The notes under the pieces were generated by a model. The model was not told the DNA's origin. It searched no databases and saw only the letters and a list, made by a program, of their open reading frames with translations. Shown in pieces: positions 37,101-49,100 of a stretch of DNA of 64,000 bases. The DNA is from Cryptomeria japonica (lineage: Eukaryota; Streptophyta; Pinopsida; Cupressales; Cupressaceae), in contig NC_081410.1 of NCBI RefSeq assembly GCF_030272615.1, positions 125,925,640-125,989,639 of the forward strand, read 5' to 3'. The position numbers were made by a program, and so were the translations under genes. The stretch's first letter is position 1; each line of letters opens with the position of its first letter.

Positions 37101-40100
37101 CTTGGCTGGTAAGCAGTGAAGCCTACGTGGGATTGAGCGTTATAGTGGTCGCTGAAGCAGAGCTTCAGAATTTTTTCACTTGTAGTGACCTCCCTTTGAT
37201 AAAACGACAAACTTAAGCGTTTAAAAGTGCAATGATCACAACATTGGCGACAAGACGCAGTAAGCAACTAAATTTTTAGACTGACTAAGCCTTAAACCAA
37301 AATGGACTGACTACGGGGGCAACCGTCAATTAGGCGCTCTACCAAAGTCGACATCCAAGAAATGAGCTGGAAAAAACTTCCTAACTTCGTACACTAGAGC
37401 TGGGAAAAGCAAACAAACCCCTTCAAAAATTGACAGGGAGACAACCCCTTCCGAAAGGACACCTACACTACGGAAAGCAAACTAAACTAAAGCAGAAAAC
37501 GGGGAAATCTAAGCTAAAACAGAAAACAAACTATTCACAAAATAGGAAATAAAACCTAGACTAACTACGTACAAGAAAAGACCGACTGCACAAAATGCGG
37601 ACTATATGCATGTGTTCTCGACCCATGACGATTTCTCAGTATATACAGCAGTAACAGGGCAGTGGGAATAGTTCTTAGTTTGGCTGGTTTGTCTTTATAT
37701 TCTGAAAAGAAAATTTTCAGTTGGCCACTCTCGAATTTAACCAGGACATTGGGCAAAATTATTAATTGAGGGAGTTCAGTAGGTCCGTGGTTAATCCATT
37801 TACAGGTTGTTTTTCCAGAATATTCAAAATTAAACGGAAAATTTTCAGAATTAACAGCAGGAGGGAAAGAAACGACCTGGCGGGTTTCCGAGTCATGCGG
37901 AGTTTTGCACGGTGGGTTGTGCGGCGGGAAGGCTTCAACAGTTGTATCAGGAGGTCGCCATTGGTGGTGCAGCATCTCAATAGCGTCCAAAGTGTGCAAA
38001 TCAACATCAGATTTTTCATTAGGTGGTGTAGGCTGATAGTTGATCTCAAAACCGAACTCGAACTCAGGAAAGAGGGGTGCATTGTCGGCTGGTGCACCTT
38101 CATATCGTGTGGACAATGCAGCCTTATGTACTTCTATCAGTACGTCCTCAAATAGTAGAGACTCTTTGAATGATCGGCTCTCAAAAACATCCTCGACGGA
38201 CTCTTGGACTGCATCGTCCATTTGTGGGGCTGCTGCAAATTGCTCTTCAACTTGTGGCTGATCCACAAAGCTCCCTTGATCGTCCTCTTGAACAGTGTTC
38301 TCATCAGTTGCAGGGATAATGAATTCACCTGCTGCCTTGGTCTGATTGACCGATCCATCTTGCTTAGCAATTGGCAACTCCATCCTTTCATCATCAGGGA
38401 GTGCAGTGCTGTATTGATTTTGCGATCTTCTATACTCGTCTACAGCAAGGTAGGCACTCCACACTTTGTTGGTGATGCTCTCCTCTGGTTCTTCCGGTAG
38501 TCCAAATCGGGCTTTGACTTGATTGACTGCTTCTATGCATAGCAAGCAGGTGAACTCTGAATGTCGGGTGCGGTGAATTCTACACCACCAAGGTGACAAC
38601 ATGTTCTCCAAGCATAACTCCTCTTCGAGACCAAACTGATTCTCAATCAAATTCTTGAATCTTGTAAATTCTTCGATGCTGGACGGAGGACTAGGGATAT
38701 CCAGCTGTAAAGTTGCCTCTGGTTTGGGGACATCCCAAAAGAATATCTGCCCTTGTAATGCGAGCTCAACCCTTGACAAAAATGTCAAGCAATTCAGTTC
38801 ATCGTGCGCTGTGGTGTCATGAATTCTGCAGTGAGCTGAAGATGCAAATTCGGACAGCTGCCTTGGATATAGCTGCAAACTCAACCTCTGCTGGATCTGA
38901 AAAACTTCAGACTGCAAACAGCCTTCATGAAGTGACTGACTCAACATACTAACTCAGAAATATTTTTGGTGTTTTCTTGTTTTTTGATTTTTTTGGCTTT
39001 TCTGGTTTAACAGGGATCTTGCATATCCCGAATATAGCATTTAAAAGGTCGATTTGACTCAACTTGCTGCAAGGAACTGTTAAGGCGCCCTCCCTAATTT
39101 TCTTGCGTGCGGAGGGTAAAAGCTATAAAGTTACTCCTTGAAAATGCAGGCTGATTTGATCTTGATTTAGCTGTTTAGACATTCATCATACGCCCTCCTT
39201 CTAGCACCAATTCTGTTGACGTGTCTGAAATCGCATCGCTGCAAACTCCATACGGCCAACGCATAATAGAATAAACTCACTGAGTATCCTGCCCTCTCTT
39301 GAAATAAGGGAATCCCTAATGCTATTTTCTACGCTTTGATCAAAGGGGATAACCTCAAGGTTTCTTTTGTCAGGTCTTGACTGCGGGATCTTCAATGGCT
39401 TGATGTGTTTATGCTGGAAACACAAGGGGACTTACGATTTGTAACAAGCTAGTCTGCTGTGATTCTCGAATTACGCAATAAAGAGAAAAATGAAAGGGTT
39501 AGGAGATCTAAAACTAACAACACGGGTATGCGGGTAGACAGATTCAACATAACCAATTCCTGCTTGGCTAGAATAGCTCACAACCTTGCAGGAACGGTGC
39601 AATCTTCAAAGGAACTTGGAAGATTTTCAGATTGGAGACGCACGGCTAAGCACCCAATTCTGGCGCAGCTCAAACGGACACCTGCAATTGAACTAAGCAC
39701 AATCGAAGGCTCAGGTTAACCACACAAAAGGATACACAATCAGCATATCCTCAGTGGTATGAGCCTGAATCTATCAAATACCTGCACACCCAAAATAGAA
39801 AGATCTATCTAAAACGCTCAGAGAAACCATGCAAACAGGATGAAAACAAGACAATAAACACCAAATCAATGTTTATATATTGATTTCAACTGCCTATTAC
39901 AACAATTTCTGCAACATCTCTATGCTACTGCTAAGATCTAACCTATTCTAACTCTAAAATCTAACTATCTAACCATCTAACCCTTTACAAAAGAAAGGCC
40001 TCTGCCTTTTATAGATATTACAATTTTGAATCAGAGGCCAGGGTGGACTGCATCCAAGGGTCCTGATTTGCCTTCCAGAAGCTGACAGCTTTAACCCATG

Positions 40101-43100
40101 CCCATTAAATTCTCAGTTATCCAACCAACAAATATCTCAACTACCAACCACTTTTGGCTTTAATTCAGGTTTATCCGGTCTTCTTGGTGGTTGGGAATAG
40201 TTATCCACAAAAATATCTTGCACGGGACCCATAGGCAGTTTACAATAAAGCAGTTTCAGCTTTTTAGGAATTGAATTCCTTGAATTAAATCCAGTTGTGC
40301 ACTTTCTTGAGAATGCATAGACTGAGTGTTCTTTTGCCTTTTGCCTCCAATTTCGCCGGTGGACTTCATCTTTGTTCAACGGCACGGTTCCCACTGCTCG
40401 GTTGTTCTCGCGCTCTTGCATCTTTTCTTTTCCAATCTTTAGCGCCTGGCTTTGGATTGCGATCCTTCCTTGATTTGCGTTTGAGGTTTTTTTTTCTCCT
40501 GGTTCTTCGATGACGTCCTGCGATCAATCAACCAATTTATTTCATTGAATCAATTTGAAAAATTAAATAATTTAATTTAACAAACATTAAATTTAATTAC
40601 GACGTCTAGCTTGAGAAGCTCTTTGTGAGATGTATCTTGAAAATGCTTCTCCTTTCTCTTCGAATGTGAAATCTGATCCTTGGTCGATTTACTTCTGCAT
40701 GATTTTACCTTTAGAGTCTTGGGCGCTTTGAATGGGTTTATGGCACGATTCTGGAGGTCTGGAGAACTTCCTCAAATTTTAAAACTCTAACCCTCATGCT
40801 TTTCTGGTGAATTTTGGAGAACTTAGACGCTATTGAAATTTCATCACATTCTCCAATTTAGCCCCCCAGGGTCTGAAATTGGCGTTTTAAGTGAAATTTC
40901 AGACCATCTGGGGATTTTTGCAACTCTTCCAAATATTAAATTTCGGCCCCATGATCCGAAATTGATGTTTTGGACGAAATTCAGAGCTCTTGGGGTTTTG
41001 TACAAACTTTTTAAGCATTTTTGGACCTAAAGCACCCTTTTGGGAAATTTCGGATTGTTTGAACTTTTTGCAACTTTATCATTTTCGGACCTCTTGGCGT
41101 TTTGGAATTTCGTGATTTTAATGCCAAATTCGGAGCTTAAGGTGCCTTTTACAACTTGTCCAGAATTTTAGACCATTTAACGTTTTTGTGAATCTTTGAA
41201 GTGAAGTTCGGATTTTTTGGAGGTTTTAACGTTTTGGTGCCCAAGGTATTTTTCGCGATTTTAACCTTCTGGAGCTTTCAGCATTTTGAAGCATATTTTG
41301 CGAAATTTTAAACAAATTTCGGAGCTCCCAGCATTTTGCAACCTTGGAGATATTTTCGGAGCATTCATACTATTTGCAAGTTTGATGGGTTTTTAAAATT
41401 TCGGGGTTGGGGTCCGAAAATGGGTGTCTAAGGCGAACTTCGGACCTGGAGGAGCCTTGCAAGATTTCATGTTTTCACATTCCGCCCCTAGGGTCCGAAA
41501 ATGAGGATTTTAAGGCGAATTTCGGACATAGAGGGTTTTTACACATTTCGGAGCTTCAACGCCTCTTGTGATTTGCCATTATTTCAAATTTCGAAGCAAA
41601 GGTGCTTTAGCGAATTGGAGACTTTCGCCAATTTATAGCAAACTCCGGATCCTTAAGCGTCCTTCGCGATTTTGAAGATTTCGGAGTGTTAGCACACTTT
41701 TCTGCCTTTGCGATTTTGGATTTTTCGCGCTTTGATGCCCAAAGGCATTTTCGGACCATAAGGCATATTTCGTAATTTTCAGAAGAATTTCGGACCTATA
41801 AATGCGTTTTGCAAATTTAGAAGAAACTTAGAATTTCGGCCCTAGGGTTTGAAATTGATGTTTTAAGTGAAATTTGGACCTAAAGGCACTTTTGCAACAT
41901 TTAACTTTTTCGGACTTCCAGCCAGTTTTGTCAGCTTTTTCACTTTTTGGCCTAGGGTCCGAAATTGGGCATTTTGGGCGATTTTATACGTTTTCTCAAG
42001 AAGTGCGAGCTTGGGCACTTGGGCAAGTTTGTCCAAATCTCCCCGGAGGATCATTTAATGGAATATAACATTTAAGTTTAAGTGATATTTCCTTATATCC
42101 TTTCTTATACTTTAAGTTATATTCCATATATACTTTCAGGATGTTTGAGAGTGGTTTCAGACCTCCAGGAGTTATATTGCAAATTCTAGTTTTTGGAGGT
42201 TTCCTCAGTTTTTCAGAGTTAGCCAAATTTCAGGATCAGGAAATTCCAGACTTAGCCAAATTTCAGGGTCAGGACAGAAAGGCACAAACTGGGGGGGGTC
42301 CCCTGTCTAAGACGGGGATGGGTGTGCGATTCGCACAACAGTTATCCAATCAGACTGTAAGTTTTGTGGCTACGATTGGATTTTGCTGTTGTTGCTCTAT
42401 TAAAGATTTGAGGCTATATTCATATCTAAATTACAAAAATTCTATTTAAATCTGAAATTTAATGATTTTCAGTGTAATTTGGTGAATAAATTGAAATCAA
42501 TTTCATGCAAATTGTATGTTGAATTTCTATGGTTCATTTGTTCAAATTTCTGGAATAAATATCCCTAGGGGGATATTTCAATATGACACTCATTCTAAAC
42601 ACAATCAACATTCAAGGGCAAACATAGCAAGTCTTAAAATACTTTACTCTTTCCTACAAATTCTAATGCCCTAAAGAAGTTCAGACCTCTTATAGGATTT
42701 GAAAAACTATTGCTGTTTCAACTTCAATCTTTTCCATTTAAATGAACACAAAGAGATACAAATGAGAAGTTTTCAGTCCCAACTTTGGTTCTTGTACAAC
42801 ATTAATCAGCTACAGCTTCAAATAATTGTTCTCAAGTTTATTGGATTTCATAATAAGAATCACAACTTGCAATTCAAGATTGAAACATGATAGCTCTCTT
42901 ACACTTTGCTCATTTTTTCCTCGTGAACTATTATTCTTGCATCCTTTGTTACACAAGGCCTTATTTATATCCTTTACCCTAAAATGGTGAGATTGAGTGC
43001 ATGATCCATAAAATTATGAAGGTGGGAATCATTTGGCCAAGTCAGAAATCCTTTGCTTTACTAATGGTCTGGATTTGTAAGAAAGACCCTTCGTGGCACA

Positions 43101-46100
43101 TTTCCCCAAATAATTGAGAGTTGAACAAGGTCACCAAAATAGGATGAATTTTAAGTTTCTTATTTTTGTTCTAAGAAATTATTGGATGAATTACAAGGAG
43201 TCCAATTCATTAATAGGTTGCCATATCAAGAGTGAGGATGAACATATGTGATGTCCCCATATTGTCAAATAGTAATAATCTGTATTTGAATATGCTTATG
43301 TATTAATTATGTAAATATGAGTTATTTGTTCATTCAAATTAAAGATTCAAATGAACTGCGTAATAATGAATTGATTATTATATGATAATAATATTCCTTA
43401 ACATACCAATGAAATCAGAAATAAATAAAATAATAAATTAAATCCAAGAATATAAATACACTTTTAATAGTAATTATTTTATTAATAATTTTATATTGAT
43501 TAATTAAATAAGAATAATTATTATCAATTATTAATGACATTATTATCGAATCATTATGATTATTATGTTATTAATATTATTAATGTTCAAAATTGTTAGG
43601 AATGAGTGTGACTGCCGCCGATTAAGGAAAAAGGAAAGGCTTTCCACCACCAACGAAGGTAAATAAATAGCTTCCATGATATGTGAAGAGGACAGGAACA
43701 TGAAGTTAGGAAAAAGGCATTGAATGATAAGGAAAGAAAAGTAGCGATCGATGGATATAAGCAGACTGCTGTATCTTGCTACCATCAGTATGTTTTATTC
43801 ATAAATTGTTATAGTATCAATGCTTCTTTCTGAGAACCGTTCTGCAGTTATATATTTATAATAATGTCTGAAAAATAAATAAAAGAAGGATATATATATA
43901 TAATGTCTTGATCAGAAAAATAATAATATTAGATTGTAAAATCAGAAAGAATTCTTAAATAAACATTAAAGAGAATATGTATATAATATTCATTCTTGCT
44001 ACTACTATCAGTATTTAAGAAGATGGGATTGAGTTGTTTCCAAGAGGGGCAGTCTAAATCCAGCCATTAGGATGATTCCCAAGATAGGATAAGGATCAGC
44101 ATCCCGTAAAGTTTGAGGGAGCCTATTGAGTTTGGTATCTAAGCGCTTGGCAACATAGTCATCTCCTTCGTCCATAAAATGTAATATCCCCAACAATTTT
44201 TTCAATTTGTTTCTAGTTACAATCACAACAAGAACCCGTTAAGGTTAGGAAATCAAAATACAATAATGCTGAAGTTGTAACCCTTCCACTTTCTGATCAC
44301 CAAGTGCCCAATATGGGAAGGTGAGAGCATACGGTGTTGAGGGGATCGTTAGCTTCAAATAACTGGAAATAATACAATGCTCGGGTGGCAAGCCAACCCC
44401 TTCCACTTTTCAGCGGGATATGGAGAATATTGAAGATCACTTGGCTGTAAACCAGCCAAGGATAATACAAGAAACTGAAGAACACTCACTCTATCGCTTA
44501 TGCAGCGGGAGGACTAGAATGAAATTTACTATCAACTCCACTGCTTATTCAACAGGAGGACAACATTACAATCAACTCAACCACTTATGCAGCGGGAGGA
44601 CAGTATTACAAAATATTCAAAATAGGCGACTAAGCCAGCCTCTTCCACTTACGTAGTGGGACTACAAGCAATAATCCAAAAGATAGCCGTTAGTACTACT
44701 AACTAGCTTTACAATGCACATTATGGACTATCAATACATGAAATATCACTATCCCAAAGATAGGCGGCATAGCCAGCCTCTTCCACTTATGCAGTGGGAC
44801 TAAGAAGTAACATAACTTTGTTGTTGGTACTACTAATCAACATTACAAATCACATAGAATGAAGAATCGAGTGCTGATAACAAGTCCAACAGATGCAACA
44901 ATAATAGATAATCACTCTCAAACCAACTTAGACTACTCACACCAAAAATCTCTTCTAACACACAACTATAAAATTCTGAAAATCAATAACGCGCATAGAA
45001 AACACGCAGACCAGCAAGCTACGAACACCCCAAAATACTCATAACTTCTCCAAATCAACTCCGAATGACACAAAAACATAAGAAAATGAAATCTATGACT
45101 AAGGTGCACCGCGAACACCACAAACAACCAACACGCAACCCAAGGCAGCCAAGAGATGGTACGACCCAGCTGGAAAGTTTGATTTTCTGCCCAAAATCAG
45201 AAAGAACACCAAAAGAAACGCCAAGGTAGAAGAATGATCGCCCTCCAGATACGCTTCCAACGAGCTATTACCCAGAATAATCGATTGCACAGGCAGGGAG
45301 ATACAATTGAATCTTCGCTTCAGCCACACCAAAAACCAGCAACACTGAAATCCACACCACACTGAAAATCTGAAAATGCACACTAAAATCGAATTACACA
45401 TTCAAAAGATCCAATCACAACTAGGAGTGATGTCTCACACTCGAAGTCTGTCAAGAGCCCTAGGAGATATTCACCCTCGAAGATTGTTTGGAGTTAATCT
45501 GACAGCATAACGGTGTAAATTGTTTGAGATACCAAAATGAGAGCCCAAGTCACTTATTTATAACTTTTTGTCTGCCAAATTCAAATTCAAATGCAATCCA
45601 AATACGCCCAAACCAAATGCCATTCCATTTCATCCACATTTGGCATTGCATTTCATTTCATTTCCTTGCACAAGTTCATCCAATTCACATTCACCCAAAA
45701 TCGCCCTTTTTAATAAATATAAGTGTCATAAAATAAAGTGTAAAGTGGGCGCCCAACTGTGACTTCCAAATAAAAAATATTGCTAAGGCAATATACTTAG
45801 AAAATCGCCCCATTTGCCTTGAGTTATAATTTAATTATTAACACCATGACGACCCACTTGAAGTCATATGCAAATTTTGCCCAAATAGACTTAGGATAAA
45901 ATTCATATTTTCTCCCTTCCTAAGTCGTCCATTCATAAAATAATCAAATATTAATACCTCATACCTAAGGTCTTAATATATTAAAAATACCTTCTCCTCA
46001 AATATTCATTATTGCCAAATTGAGTCGGAGACTGAAGTGTTGGAAATCACCAAAACTGAACTGAGTTGGGGCTCTGAACTGAACTGCTAAAAACAGTCAT

Positions 46101-49100
46101 TTGAGTGAATACAGGATCCTGCCAAAATACTACTACTAGAAATAGCCACTGAGTTGAGATACAGAATCCCTTGCCAAGAATAGCACCAAAAAATGCTAAA
46201 AGACCAACTGCTCAAATTGACCTACCGAAAATAGCCATCTGAACAGGCCTGCTGACATCCTGCTAAAAATAGTACTTACTAAAAATAACATACTGCTAAA
46301 AATATTAAGTGTTTCCAAAGTGATTTTAACCACATTCTGAGCAGTTGTCACACTTATTAAAAATAGTAAGTCTGGAAAAAGTCACCTGATGCAGATGCAT
46401 GTCGAACCATCCTGAAGCTCTCTGAAAACCCAAAAGGAATCCAGAATCCAAACTGTCAAAATCCCACATATACCCCTTGAAAACACCAAAGAATCCTCCT
46501 AGAAAATAGGAAACCCTAATTTCTGCTCCCGACTAGCCTACGGGCCTTCGAATTAGGCTTGGTCGGCTGCAAATAGGTATGTGCACCTTTGGATTTTATA
46601 ATGTTTAGACTTCTCTTGGATTCAAGTGCAATTCCAACACCAAATGCACCATTGTATGGATTTGACAATCCATGGTGAATTGCTTATTACAGTGGCCTTA
46701 AATGCACACCATTACATTAGATTTCATAAAACATTTTATCTTTGGATAGGTGTGTGCTTCAGCTCCAAAGAAATCCTATAAATTCAACCTTGAACTTAGG
46801 TTTGAAATTTTGAATTCATCATTGACCAGACAAACCCCTGCTCCAGCCATTTGCACCTATATATATGACTTCTTGTTTCTAGCTTCAAATATTGCTTCTT
46901 TATTCAAATGTGTGCTCCATTATAAAATTGGACTTTGAAATCATCTTGAATATCTTTCTTAGGCATGTGCATTGTTTACTCTTCTTCTTGATAAAACTGA
47001 TACTTGAATAGACTAATAAAATATATCTTTATTCACAAATGAATCTCTTACAAAAGTATACTAAAAGATAATCAGCCAAGCACAGTTACAAGATTCGGAC
47101 TCGCCTCGGACTTGGCAAGCTGATTTTTGACTTGGACTCGAACTTGATGCCCGAACTCAGCAAAGACTCGGCAAATAGAAAAACCCAAGAAATTCAAAGA
47201 TTTTTAACGATTTTAAACTTGTTTCATGTATTTTTTAATAAATAAATCTCAAAGACACAATAATCTCATCAAATAGAAGCTACTTTGAACACATACACAA
47301 GTTTACATTCATCACATAAGTATAAATGCAAATTTTAGGCTTGAGCTGAAGGAAATAAACTAAACTAAATAGCACATCAGAAATATAGATAGTGTCAAAT
47401 GTCTACAAAATTCATGTACTATGAAATCCATGTCATCAAAAGTTCAAAATATATATCAACATAAAAGCTAGACCCTAGAAGTCTAAGGCTCAGAGGATTC
47501 AATATCAGTGATCGCTCAACTCCGCAATTCGAGGCCCAATGTTCATGTTCACACTACCACAAAACACTACTTCCAGATCCAGGAAATGGAGGCTGAGGAT
47601 TTGAAGAACCCTCTCCACCAATGGCTGCCATTTCTTCCATTTGCTTCCTTTTTAATTCGTTTTTCTCTTTAAATTCCTGTAATTGAGCTTGCACTTCACA
47701 TATAGCCTCAAGGGGTTCTTTTTTGCATGGGTTAGCATCATGGCATTCTATTTGTGCAATGTGATATTTTAACCAGTTAATACCTCCCCCATTATATTTT
47801 GTTTTGCAATAGATACATGTTACTTCTCCTTTTTTTGATCCAGAGATGCCATGTTTCCAAGCCTTCTCTTGTCTAACTTGGGCACCACTTCCACTGCTGG
47901 TAGGCTGAGACATTATGCTACAATATCTTATAAATGAAAAAAATCAGCATAATGTCTCTTATTCTAATTAAGTTAAACTTAAAAATAAATAATAGAAAGA
48001 AAAATCAAAACTAGGGTTTCAAGTTCAACTTTCATACTTTTTCTATCAATATAAAATAAAACAAAAACAAAACAAATGTACAAAAAAATGGAAAATATGA
48101 AAGTAAGAAAAATAACAAAATAACAAAAAATGGTACTTGCCTCTATAAATTTGCGAGAAACCTCTTCCAAATCCTTCTTTAACACCTTTAAATGCTTGAA
48201 TGCAAGCTACAAACTTGCACAAACAATCAACAACCCTTATCCCTTCTTCAATCTATCTGCTGGTCTGCTCTTCAATGCCTCCATTTTTTTGCTCAAAGCC
48301 CTCTTTTTCTCCCCTCCTTGTGTTTGCAAACAACAAAAATGACTTTTTAGGGTGGGAGACAAAACATATTAACCTTTTGTTTTATTTAAAACAAAGTTTT
48401 TTTTTTTCTTTTTCACTTTTTACATGTTGACTGGGCGACAAAGTCTAGCCCACGGGACTTGGCGAGTCTGCCAAAACTCAGTCAGATTTGGCCGAGTCCG
48501 AGTCTAGAGGCCATTGGCCTCGGTGAGGATGACCCACCTCGAGACTCAACGAATCTTGCCCAGACTCGCAGAGTCTTGTAACACTGGTCATCAAACTAGT
48601 TTCCCTGACTATGTAAAGGCTATTTAAATAATCTAATGGTTGCCAAGTAAAACACAAATGTCTATTGACTCTTATAACCACCTGAAAGCTAACAAACAAA
48701 TATATAGTTAGATAAAAGTATATCAATCAAACTCATTACAAAGCATTATATGCTAACGACATCATCCCACCAAGAAAAGTAGTCTTCCAAAGGATAAAGA
48801 AATGAGTAATCAAGTCTCCCAAACTTGTAATGGTATGGTAGAGTAAGGATGACCTTGCTGCTAATGCTTGTTGCAAGCAGCCAAAACAGCCTAATTATAA
48901 CCTAATCATTCCACGGCTAGAGTGTTCCACAATGAAAGAGGAATAGAGATCTAGATTGGTTGTTTCATCTGGCAATAGAAAAGAAAATTGACAAAGGAAA
49001 CTATATCATCAATAGAATGAAATGTACGTGGAACATTAGTAGAACTAGGATAGCCAAAACATAGGCTAGTAGATGGAGAATGTGGTTGCCACTAGCCATA

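Larger units (their letters stand above)
33528..42340 (-). mobile_element. Element B: long-LTR retrotransposon derivative (LARD-like)
   Basis: Flanked by the 5-bp duplication GTTAT (33523-33527, 42341-42345). LTRs 33528-36629 (3102 bp) and 39214-42340 (3127 bp) start TGTTGACG and end CACAACA on the plus strand. The interior is only 2584 bp and lacks protease, reverse transcriptase or integrase. I favour minus-strand polarity: a TATA box CTATAAAAGG (40005-40014 in the right LTR), a primer-site-like TGGTGCTAGAAGGAGGGC just inside 39214, and an intact ORF beginning ~270 bases later. Against this, the other inner edge (36631) holds TGGCGACTCGGCTGGG, also primer-site-like. No clear purine tract at either edge. 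Confidence 0.9.
25008..42580 (+). mobile_element. LTR retrotransposon A, carries captured PDS5 sequence, holds nested elements
   Basis: Flanked by the 5-bp duplication ATATG (25003-25007, 42581-42585). The left LTR is 25008-25673 (666 bp). The right LTR is 33097-33527 plus 42346-42580, also exactly 666 bp once element B is removed. TGGTATCAGAGC, the usual plant tRNA-iMet primer site, is at 25675-25686. A purine tract AAGGAGGGAGGAC ends at 33096. The interior (7.4 kb with a 2.1-kb nested solo LTR) has one decayed long reading frame and no reverse transcriptase, so the element was mobilised by others. Confidence 0.93.

Noticed and set aside
43242-44155. ACATA flanking a possible LTR from 43247 to ~44150
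   Set aside because: A 5-base match over ~900 AT-rich bases is expected by chance, and the supposed end (CTTGGCA) does not resemble other LTR ends here.
48905-48935. AGTGTTCCACAATG, like the terminus of the short hAT family
   Set aside because: No second terminus, no duplication, and similarity stops after 11 bases.
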